In this document: positions 57,363 to 64,000 of the stretch, in pieces
How the letters are laid out: the number at the start of each line of letters is the position of its first letter
How positions within the stretch are numbered: the stretch's first letter is position 1
From: Novosphingobium panipatense
GTDB taxonomy: Bacteria > Pseudomonadota > Alphaproteobacteria > Sphingomonadales > Sphingomonadaceae
Reading direction: 5' to 3'
DNA length: 64,000 bases
Assembly (NCBI RefSeq): GCF_002149965.1
Contig: NZ_MSQB01000004.1
Span: 1 to 64,000, forward strand
Program-made: the position numbers and the translations under genes
The notes under the pieces: model-generated
Databases searched by the model: none
What the model was told of the DNA's origin: nothing
What the model saw: the letters and a program-made list of their open reading frames with translations, nothing else

Positions 57363-58544
57363 ATGCTCCTGAACTTCGTCGAGGAACTGCGCGCTGCGGG
57401 CATATCGGCCTCGCTCAAGGAACATCTGGTGCTGCTGGAAGCGCTGGAGCGCGAGGTCATCGAGCAGACGCCCGAGGCGTTCTACTACCTCAGCCGCGCG
57501 ACTTTCGTGAAGGACGAGGGGCTGCTCGACCGGTTCGACCAGGTATTCCAGAAGGTCTTCAAGGGCGTGCTGAGCGACTACGGCCAGCAGCCGGTCGATA
57601 TTCCCGAAGACTGGCTGCGCAAGGTGGCGGAGCGCTACTTTTCCGAGGAGGAAATGGAGCAGATCAAGTCGCTCGGCTCCTGGGACGAGATCATGGAGAC
57701 GCTGAAGAAGCGTCTGGAAGAACAGGAAAAACGCCACTCCGGCGGCAACAAGTGGATCGGTACCAACGGCACCTCGCCCTTCGGCCACTCGGGCTACAAT
57801 CCCGAAGGCATCCGCATCGGCGGTGAGGGAAAGCACGGTCGCGCGATCAAGGTCTGGGAAAAGCGCGAGTTCGCCAATCTCGACAACACCCGCGAGTTGG
57901 GCACCCGCAACATCAAGGTGGCGCTACGCCGCCTCCGCCGCTTCGCCCGCGAAGGTGCAGCCGAGGAGCTTGACCTGGACGAGACGATCCGGGGCACCGC
58001 CAAGCAAGGCTGGCTGGACGTGGTCATGCGGCCGGAACGGCACAATGCCGTGAAGGTCCTGCTGTTCCTAGATGTCGGGGGATCGATGGACCCGTACATC
58101 GAGATGATGGAAGACCTGTTCAGCGCCGCCAGCGCCGAGTTCAAGAATCTGGAGTTCTTCTACTTTCATAACTGCCTCTACGAAGGCGTGTGGAAGGACA
58201 ACCGCCGCCGCTGGTCGCAGCGCACGCCGACCTGGGACCTGCTCCACAAGTTCGGGCATGACTACAAGGTGATCTTCGTGGGTGACGCGGCGATGAGCCC
58301 CTACGAATTGAGCCATCCGGGCGGATCAGTGGAGCACATGAACGATGAAGCCGGTGCGGTCTGGCTGCAGCGCGTCGTGCAGACGTATCCGGCGACGGTC
58401 TGGCTCAACCCCACGCCGGAGATCCAGTGGGGCTATTCCAGCTCGACACGGATGATCCGGGAGTTGATGGGCGGCGCAATGTTTCCGCTGACGCTGGACG
58501 GACTGGACGCGGCGATGCGGGAACTGACGCGCAAGAAGGCGTGA
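57363..58544 (+). CDS. VWA-domain protein, CoxE-like
   Basis: A 393-residue protein: a mostly helical N-terminal half (to about 220), then a von Willebrand A domain with a MIDAS-like motif DVGGSMDPYIEMM near 240 (the second serine of DxSxS is glycine), then FFYFHNCLYEGVW. Close to CoxE of the carbon monoxide dehydrogenase maturation system, but coxD/coxF genes do not adjoin, so the client is unknown. It acts with the MoxR ATPase encoded two genes upstream. Confidence 0.88.
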   Translation: MLLNFVEELRAAGISASLKEHLVLLEALEREVIEQTPEAFYYLSRATFVKDEGLLDRFDQVFQKVFKGVLSDYGQQPVDIPEDWLRKVAERYFSEEEMEQIKSLGSWDEIMETLKKRLEEQEKRHSGGNKWIGTNGTSPFGHSGYNPEGIRIGGEGKHGRAIKVWEKREFANLDNTRELGTRNIKVALRRLRRFAREGAAEELDLDETIRGTAKQGWLDVVMRPERHNAVKVLLFLDVGGSMDPYIEMMEDLFSAASAEFKNLEFFYFHNCLYEGVWKDNRRRWSQRTPTWDLLHKFGHDYKVIFVGDAAMSPYELSHPGGSVEHMNDEAGAVWLQRVVQTYPATVWLNPTPEIQWGYSSSTRMIRELMGGAMFPLTLDGLDAAMRELTRKKA

Positions 58545-58609
58545 TTGCGCTTTCCTGCGCGGACAATCTTGAGCATTATTCGCCCCTGACCTGAAATGGG
58601 AGTGCGACG

Positions 58610-58900
58610 ATGAAGGAAGCTCTGCTGATCCTCGCCCTAGGCGCCTTGGCCACGGGAGCCGCTCCGCCAGCCGCTTCGGACAACCCTGCGAAGGCCAAAG
58701 CGGCATGCGGTTATGTCATCCAGCGCGCCAATGCGGCAGCCGGACACGCCGCGCCCCGCAAGGACGAACCCGAGCCCGGCCTGATCCGCGCCGTCGACAA
58801 GCGACTCGATGATTGCCCGGTGCTGGTCAAGACCGATGGCAGGATGATGGCGCCGCCCGCCTATACCGACGGACCTGCCCGGCATTTACCCGCTCAGTAG
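58610..58900 (+). CDS. Small secreted hypothetical protein
   Basis: A 96-residue product with an N-terminal signal (MKEALLILALGALATGAAPP) and two cysteines that may pair (ACGYVIQ and DDCPVLV). No family is recognised. GGGAG lies upstream of the ATG. Its last codons overlap the 3' end of the converging NamZ gene by 7 bases. Coding is supported by a clear signal peptide and codon pattern, but the length leaves doubt. Confidence 0.6.
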   Translation: MKEALLILALGALATGAAPPAASDNPAKAKAACGYVIQRANAAAGHAAPRKDEPEPGLIRAVDKRLDDCPVLVKTDGRMMAPPAYTDGPARHLPAQ

Positions 58901-60090
58901 AGCAAGAGGTCCGCGATCTCGGCCTTCCAAGCTGCCTCGTCCGCACCGGCTGCGGCATCGAGATCGCCGGCAAGTGCGTCGGGGTTATCGACCCACTCCC
59001 GAAGGCCCGGCCCGCCGTTGATGACGTCGATGGCGAGGCGCGTGAATTCGTACTCGTAAGGGAAATCGCGCCAGATCGGATAGTCGGGATAGAGATTGCG
59101 GATCGCCTTGAACGCCAGCGCCTGCAGCCGCCAGGGACGGAAGGCGTGATGGTCGTAGAACTTGCCTTCGGCATGGATCATCAGACCGCTGCACAGCGTC
59201 TTGGCATGCTTGTGGAAGGTCGGTTCGAACCAGCATTCGCGCAGGGCGCAGCCTTCGAGCCACTCGGGGGCAAAGCGCTGCATTTCGGCGAGCACCGCTT
59301 TGGCATCGATATCCGGCGCACCGAACAGCACTTCCAGCGGGCGGGTGGTGCCACGGCCTTCCGACAGCGTCGCACCCTCGATCATCACCGTGCCCGCATA
59401 GGCGCGGGCCATGTTCAGATTGGCGGCATTGGGGCTGGGGTTGATCCAGATGCGATCCTGCGGCCAGCCGAACCCGGGGCCTTCCGGCTCCCAGCCTTCC
59501 ATGGCGACCACGCGGTAATCGACGTCGAGCTTGAAGTGGCGGACGAACCAGTGGCCCATCTCGCCCAGCGTCAACCCGTGCCGCATCGGCATCGGACCGG
59601 CACCGACGAAGCTCTCCTGCCCCGGCAGCAGCGTCAGCCCCTCGACCGGGCGGCCGGCGGGGTTGGGACGATCAAGCACCCAGACGCTCTTGCCCTCCTT
59701 TTCGGCAGCTTCCAGCAGGTAGAGCAGCGTGGTGACGAAAGTGTAGATACGGCAGCCAAGATCCTGAAGATCGAACAGGAACACATCGGCGCTATCCATC
59801 ATCGCCTCGCTGGGACGGCGGACTTCGCCGTAGAGGCTGTAAACGGGGATTCCGTAAGTCGGATCCAGCTCGTCGGCCGTCTCGACCATGTTGTCTTGCT
59901 TGTCGCCCTTCAGCCCGTGCTGGGGGCCGAAAGCGCTCGTGACATTCACGCCCGCCGCGATCAGCGCGTCGAGCGAGTGGACGAGGTCTTCCGTCACCGA
60001 AGCGGGATGGGCGACAAGTGCGACGCGGCGGCCTTCAAGAGGCTTGCGGAGTTCAGGGTCCGCCAGCAGGCGATCGATACCGAATTTCAT
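58894..60090 (-). CDS. namZ: Exo-beta-N-acetylmuramidase NamZ (DUF1343)
   Basis: A 398-residue protein of the DUF1343 family, whose characterised members (NamZ) release terminal MurNAc from peptidoglycan fragments. Diagnostic parts are FGPQHGLKGDKQDNM near 62-76, FDLQDLGCRIYTFV near 115-128 and VLDRPNPAGR near 150. There is no signal peptide in the chosen frame (MKFGIDRLLAD), so it may be cytoplasmic or exported in another way. It overlaps the DOMON-like gene by ATGA and is coupled to it. Confidence 0.9.
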   Translation of the reverse strand: MKFGIDRLLADPELRKPLEGRRVALVAHPASVTEDLVHSLDALIAAGVNVTSAFGPQHGLKGDKQDNMVETADELDPTYGIPVYSLYGEVRRPSEAMMDSADVFLFDLQDLGCRIYTFVTTLLYLLEAAEKEGKSVWVLDRPNPAGRPVEGLTLLPGQESFVGAGPMPMRHGLTLGEMGHWFVRHFKLDVDYRVVAMEGWEPEGPGFGWPQDRIWINPSPNAANLNMARAYAGTVMIEGATLSEGRGTTRPLEVLFGAPDIDAKAVLAEMQRFAPEWLEGCALRECWFEPTFHKHAKTLCSGLMIHAEGKFYDHHAFRPWRLQALAFKAIRNLYPDYPIWRDFPYEYEFTRLAIDVINGGPGLREWVDNPDALAGDLDAAAGADEAAWKAEIADLLLY

Positions 60091-60623
60091 GGCGCGGTGG
60101 GTGCCGCAAGCTGAAGCGTGAAGCAAGCCGGATCGTGGAAATCGGGCGCATCGGCATGGTGGGCCAGCGCCCAATAGCTCTTCACGCCGCCCTCCTCCTC
60201 GATGACAGCCGTGAAGGCGCAGCGCAGCGGACCTTGCGGCAAACCGCCGACGGGAATCGCCGCATCGAACACCGCTATGTCCGATCCCTTGCGCATCGTG
60301 CATTCGGGTTCGCGCGGCATCGGCCGCTGCGTCATGCCTTCGCGCCTTCCCGTGAAGTCGTATGCGTTCCAGCGCTCCGACGGAGAAAGATTGAACTCGG
60401 TGTAGCCCGCGCCTTCCGGTTCCTGGAGGAACAGTTCGAAGCAGGTGGTCTGCCAGAGGTCGTCTGCCCTGCCCTTGCCCGCGAAAGCGGGAACCACCAG
60501 CTTTCCGCCCCCCAGAATGCGCCAGCGCACACGCAGCCAGTTGGCATCGAACCCGATCACGCGGGTTTCGATGGCGCGTACAAGTGCGGAAGGATGTGCC
60601 GGGTGGCAGGTCAGGTCAGCCAT
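60087..60623 (-). CDS. DOMON-like domain protein
   Basis: A 178-residue protein that I recognise as the DOMON-like family found in sphingomonads, named for a possible haem- or sugar-binding beta fold. TTCFELFLQEPEGAGYTEFNLSPSERWNAY near 59-88 is the conserved core, where FNLSPS and WNAYDF recur across members. Coupled by a 4-base overlap to namZ, so a role in recycling cell-wall sugars, or sugar sensing, is plausible. Confidence 0.85.
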   Translation of the reverse strand: MADLTCHPAHPSALVRAIETRVIGFDANWLRVRWRILGGGKLVVPAFAGKGRADDLWQTTCFELFLQEPEGAGYTEFNLSPSERWNAYDFTGRREGMTQRPMPREPECTMRKGSDIAVFDAAIPVGGLPQGPLRCAFTAVIEEEGGVKSYWALAHHADAPDFHDPACFTLQLAAPTAP

Positions 60624-60770
60624 GCGGCAGTGACTAGAGGCTCGGGGCTGGCGCTGGCAATCCGCATTCGGCTCCGAATTCGACAGGCATGCCGCGCGAG
60701 GCGACCAACCGCTTCATCTTGCGCGCCGCCCGTGCTAGGCGCCCGGCTCCCACCAACAAGAAGCACGGTC

Positions 60771-62000
60771 ATGACCTACAAATCTTCCCTGCTCCGCGTC
60801 CTCGAAGAGCGCGGCTACATCCACCAGACGACGGATGCCGAGGGCCTTGATGCCCTCGCGGAGAAGCAGGTCGTGCCGGGCTATATCGGCTTCGACGCAA
60901 CCGCCGCGTCGCTCCATATCGGCAGCCTCGTGCAGATCATGATGCTGCGCCGCCTCCAGCAGACCGGCCACAAGCCGGTCGTGCTGATGGGCGGCGGCAC
61001 CACGCGCATCGGTGACCCGACCGGCCGCGACGAGAGCCGGAAGATGCTGTCCGACGAGACGATCGAGACCAATATCAAAGGCATCTTCTCGATCTTCTCG
61101 CGCCTGCTGAAGTTCGGCGACGGCCCGACCGACGCGGTCATGGTGAACAACCAGGACTGGCTGGGGCAGCTCGGCTACATCCAGCTGCTGCAGGAAGTCG
61201 GCACGCACTTCACGGTGAACCGCATGCTCTCGTTCGATTCGGTCAAGCTGCGCCTTGAACGCGAACAGCCGATGACCTTCCTCGAATTCAACTACATGAT
61301 CCTGCAGGGCTACGATTTCCGCCATCTCTGCAAGGAAAGCGACGTGCGGCTCCAGATGGGCGGCTCGGACCAGTGGGGCAACATCGTCAATGGGATCGAA
61401 CTGACACGCCGCATGGACGGCAAGGAAGTCTTCGGCCTGACGACGCCGCTCCTCACCACGGCAGACGGCGCCAAGATGGGCAAGAGCGCCTCCGGCGCCG
61501 TGTGGCTCAACGAGGAAATGCTGCCCAGCTACGACTTCTGGCAGTACTGGCGCAATTGCGACGACCGCGATGTCGGCAAGTTCCTGCGCCTGTTCACCGA
61601 CCTGCCGCTGGACGAGATTGCCCGTCTCGAAGCACTCGAAGGTGCCGCGATCAACGATGCCAAGGTGGTTCTGGCCAACGAAGTGACCAGGCTGTGCCGC
61701 GGCGAGGATGCCGCGATCGCTGCCGAATCCACTGCCAAGGCTACTTTCGCGGGCGGCGGCCTTGGCGAGGATCTTCCGACCCTGGACGTCTCGAGCGAAG
61801 GCGTGCGCCTTGGCGCGGCACTGACCCAGCTGGGCTTCACTGCTTCCAACGGCGAGGCAAAGCGCAAGATCGGCGAAGGCGCGGTGAAGATCGACGACGT
61901 GACGATGGACGATCCGGCATTTCTTGTCGAAGTTGCCCCCGGAGAAACGCGTAAACTCAGCCTCGGCAAGAAGAAGCACGCGGTACTCCGGTCAGCATAA
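60771..62000 (+). CDS. tyrS: Tyrosyl-tRNA synthetase
   Basis: A 409-residue class I synthetase. The HIGH-like HIGS motif lies at about 46-49, the KMSKS-like motif is KMGKSASG near 235-242, and an S4 RNA-binding domain closes the protein. Y/D ligands of tyrosine are in GYIGFDATA (36-44) and YMILQGYD. Start at 60771 gives the standard MTYKSSLLRVLEERG; the preceding 147 bases carry the promoter. Confidence 0.97.
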   Translation: MTYKSSLLRVLEERGYIHQTTDAEGLDALAEKQVVPGYIGFDATAASLHIGSLVQIMMLRRLQQTGHKPVVLMGGGTTRIGDPTGRDESRKMLSDETIETNIKGIFSIFSRLLKFGDGPTDAVMVNNQDWLGQLGYIQLLQEVGTHFTVNRMLSFDSVKLRLEREQPMTFLEFNYMILQGYDFRHLCKESDVRLQMGGSDQWGNIVNGIELTRRMDGKEVFGLTTPLLTTADGAKMGKSASGAVWLNEEMLPSYDFWQYWRNCDDRDVGKFLRLFTDLPLDEIARLEALEGAAINDAKVVLANEVTRLCRGEDAAIAAESTAKATFAGGGLGEDLPTLDVSSEGVRLGAALTQLGFTASNGEAKRKIGEGAVKIDDVTMDDPAFLVEVAPGETRKLSLGKKKHAVLRSA

Positions 62001-62033
62001 CGATGTAATCGTTTGCTAACTGGATTAAACGAC

Positions 62034-62063
62034 AGCGCCCCGGTTCCCGAAACCGGGGCGCTT
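62034..62063 (+). terminator. Terminator after tyrS
   Basis: AGCGCCCCGGTT (62034-62045) pairs with AACCGGGGCGCT (62051-62062) around CCCGA, a perfect 12-bp stem. The following bases are only mildly T-rich, but the position 34 bases after the stop makes termination likely. Confidence 0.75.
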
Positions 62064-62178
62064 CAACGCAAGGTAGGCACGTTTTGCCGCCTGTTAATGC
62101 GCAAAAGTGAACGAGTTTACCGTTTCTTTGCCATTTCGATGCACTGTTACCCCTCACAGTCACAAAGAGGCACATGAG

Positions 62179-62517
62179 ATGACTGCAGGAGCGCAGCTCA
62201 CTGTAACCGATAAACGGCGCGCGGCGCGGCACCCTGTGGACTATCAGGTGATCGCGGAACATCGCCAGCTCGGCGACCTGCACCTGCATATCGTCAATCT
62301 CTCTGCCCAGGGTTTCATGTCGCAGGGCGATCTTCCGCTCGATCGCGGCGAACGCCTAGTCATGCGCCTGCCGGTCGTGGGCCGGATCGAAGCGCACATG
62401 ATCTGGTCGCATGAAGGCCGCGCCGGATTCCAGTTCGAACGCATCATCCGTATCGACGACTTCCTGAAGCTGGTGGACACGGTCCAACCCAACCCGCGCC
62501 TGCGCCCTCGCCGCTGA
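62179..62517 (+). CDS. PilZ-domain protein (cyclic di-GMP binding type)
   Basis: A 112-residue single PilZ domain. The c-di-GMP arginines are RRAARHPV near 14-21 (RxxxR) and the second motif is NLSAQGFMS near 46-54 ((D/N)xSxxG). Both are intact, so ligand binding is likely. ATG 62179 is chosen; the frame runs 24 codons further without resemblance. It is flanked by intergenic space on both sides, so it is probably transcribed alone. Its partner process (motility, adhesion or polysaccharide) is unknown. Confidence 0.88.
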   Translation: MTAGAQLTVTDKRRAARHPVDYQVIAEHRQLGDLHLHIVNLSAQGFMSQGDLPLDRGERLVMRLPVVGRIEAHMIWSHEGRAGFQFERIIRIDDFLKLVDTVQPNPRLRPRR

Positions 62518-62624
62518 TCTTCCGCAGCGGAAACCCGGCGTCCTGTCGGTTCACTTATCGATCAAAAACATATGCTATCGCTCTGCATGAGCGGCATGTC
62601 TTGGCAATGCTTTGACATGCTGCC

Positions 62625-63926
62625 ATGCAGCCTGCTGTGAATACGACCGAAAATCCCCGCACATCCGTGCCGCCCGAACCTTCCTCCCCGCTGCGGATCG
62701 CCGACTATCGCAAGTTCTGGCTCGCCCGCTTCGCCGTGGTCTTCGCCTCGACGGGCATGGTCGTCATCATCGGCTATCAGCTCTACGACGTGGCGCGCAC
62801 GCTCTACGGAATGTCGATCGCGGAAGCCTCTTTTCAGCTTGGCCTGCTGGGTTTCGCGCAGTTCCTGCCGATCTTTCTGCTGACCCCCGTAGCGGGTGTC
62901 ATCGCCGACCGTTTCGACCGGCGAAAGGTGGCGGGCCTGGCAATGGGCGCCGATGTCCTGGTCGCGATCGGCCTTGCCCTCGTCACCGAGCTGGACTTGC
63001 GCAGCCTGCCGATCCTCTACCTTTTCGCGGCACTTCACGGCATCGCGCGCGTTTTCGTAAGCCCCTCGATGACGGCTATCGCGCCGAACATCGTTCCCAG
63101 CCAGCTGATCCCGCGCGCCATCGCCTTCAACTCGATTGCCATCGAAGCGGGCACCATCATCGGCCCGGCGGCCTTCGGCTTCATCTTCGCGCGCCATCAT
63201 GCGGCGCCTTACTGGGTCGCGGCCGTCCTGATGGCAATCGCGGCCTTCAGCATCACCAGCATCCGCAACCTTCCGCCCGTCCCCAAGGATGCCCGCCGCG
63301 ACCACCCCATCCGGCAGATCGTCGACGGGTTCCATTTCATCTGGCGCGAGCGATTCCTGCTGGGCTGCATCACGCTGGACCTTTTCGCCGTGCTGCTCGG
63401 CGGCGCAACGGCGCTCATGCCCGTTTTCGCACGCGATATTCTCCATGTCGGACCGGAAGGTCTGGGCCAGATGCGCGCGGCGACTGCGGCGGGTGCCGCT
63501 ACCGTCGCCGTGATGCTGTCTTTCAGGCCGCTGGCGAAGAACGTCGGCGTGAAGATGCTGCTGTCCGTCGCCGCCTACGGCGCGATGACGGTGGGCTTCG
63601 GCCTTTCGCGGAGCTTCGTGGTTTCGCTCGGCTTCCTGGCGCTGCTCGGCGCCGCAGACATGGTCTCGGTCTTCATCCGCAGTTCGCTGGTCCAGCTTCG
63701 CACCCCTGACGACAAGCGCGGCCGCGTTTCGGCCATCTCGGGCCTCGCCATTTCGGCTTCGAACGAGCTTGGCGAAATGCAGTCCGGCGTGGCAGCGGCC
63801 CTGCTGGGCGCGACCGGGGCTGTTGTTTTCGGCGGCGGCGCTGCCATAGTCATAACCGCAATCTGGGCCTGGAGCTTTCCCGAGATCCGCCGCGCCCGCA
63901 CCTTCGCACCACGATGGGAGCAATGA
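62625..63926 (+). CDS. MFS transporter, EntS/MFS_3-like
   Basis: A 433-residue transporter with twelve predicted helices. The family loop GVIADRFDRRKVAGL lies near 90-104 and a partial C-domain equivalent (DDKRGRVSAISGL) near 365-377. The type resembles EntS, a siderophore exporter, but such MFS_3 proteins are varied and no siderophore genes adjoin. Its stop lies just before the cysteine synthase start, and the two are probably translated together. Confidence 0.87.
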   Translation: MQPAVNTTENPRTSVPPEPSSPLRIADYRKFWLARFAVVFASTGMVVIIGYQLYDVARTLYGMSIAEASFQLGLLGFAQFLPIFLLTPVAGVIADRFDRRKVAGLAMGADVLVAIGLALVTELDLRSLPILYLFAALHGIARVFVSPSMTAIAPNIVPSQLIPRAIAFNSIAIEAGTIIGPAAFGFIFARHHAAPYWVAAVLMAIAAFSITSIRNLPPVPKDARRDHPIRQIVDGFHFIWRERFLLGCITLDLFAVLLGGATALMPVFARDILHVGPEGLGQMRAATAAGAATVAVMLSFRPLAKNVGVKMLLSVAAYGAMTVGFGLSRSFVVSLGFLALLGAADMVSVFIRSSLVQLRTPDDKRGRVSAISGLAISASNELGEMQSGVAAALLGATGAVVFGGGAAIVITAIWAWSFPEIRRARTFAPRWEQ

Positions 63927-63928
63927 AC

Positions 63929-64000
63929 ATGAAGGCCGACAGCATTCTCGCCACGATCGGGAATACGCCGCATATCCGCCTCTCGCGCCTGTTCCCGGAC
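63929..64000 (+). CDS. cysK: Cysteine synthase, 5' end only
   Basis: Only the first 24 codons are in the window: MKADSILATIGNTPHIRL, the standard N-terminus of O-acetylserine sulfhydrylase. GGGAG lies 9 bases before ATG 63929; an ATG two codons earlier at 63923 overlaps the MFS stop (ATGA) but its site would be too close. The rest lies beyond the right edge. Confidence 0.85.
   Translation, partial: MKADSILATIGNTPHIRLSRLFPD

Overview
The window reads as one chromosomal stretch of a high-G+C alphaproteobacterium, most likely a sphingomonad (Novosphingobium, Sphingobium or Sphingomonas relatives). The support is the mix of genes: a fused cytochrome oxidase subunit I+III, the divergent rph / hrcA-grpE arrangement followed by rdgB, hemW and xerC, a DOMON-like protein coupled to a DUF1343 muramidase, a patatin-DUF3376 protein and a large TonB-dependent receptor. 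This assignment is from recognition of families and gene order, not from a database search.

Layout. Bases 1-4500 differ from the rest: lower G+C, long intergenic gaps, several perfect inverted repeats, and a compact set of three small exporters (LysE, SMR, ArgO-like), an ArgP-type regulator and a DapA-like lyase. This part ends in a 657-base gap holding tRNA-3'-end-like sequence and twin GTGGGGTAT repeats, which looks like an old integration site. Bases 4647-10177 are a tightly overlapped caa3-type oxidase operon (subunit II with haem c, fused I+III, a small membrane protein, CtaG, a three-haem cytochrome c). Then come ZntB and Pit metal/phosphate transport, a TonB-dependent receptor with a PaiB-like flavoprotein, and acetyl-CoA synthetase facing a GNAT acetyltransferase. 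Next are pyruvate dehydrogenase E2, a thioesterase and E3, then a universal stress protein, RNase R, a TauE/SafE exporter, an M28 peptidase, a DUF805 protein, an archaeal-type prolyl-tRNA synthetase and PhaR.

From 30.6 to 44 kb the window is housekeeping: alanine racemase, a degenerate IscU-like protein, CvpA, RadA, a patatin protein, DnaJ-DnaK, a copper chaperone with an HEMTH protein, GrpE-HrcA. From 43.4 to 64 kb: RNase PH, RdgB, HemW, XerC, aquaporin, an rsmI-yraN-gshB-dedA run, a penicillin-binding-protein activator lipoprotein, ParE, a DUF2059 protein, a GT87 glycosyltransferase, a MoxR/GFA/VWA operon, NamZ and DOMON-like protein, TyrS, a PilZ protein, an MFS transporter and the first codons of a cysteine synthase.

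No complete insertion sequence, CRISPR array, rRNA or tRNA gene was found. The least explained items are a REP-like palindrome family (a single copy near 22.9 kb, an inverted pair near 36.65 kb), an apparent CTG start for the HEMTH protein, a palindrome around the -35 of a probably leaderless parE promoter, and the three-haem cytochrome with its unknown small membrane neighbour in the oxidase operon. No clear previously undescribed defence or mobile system is visible; most of the window is core genome.
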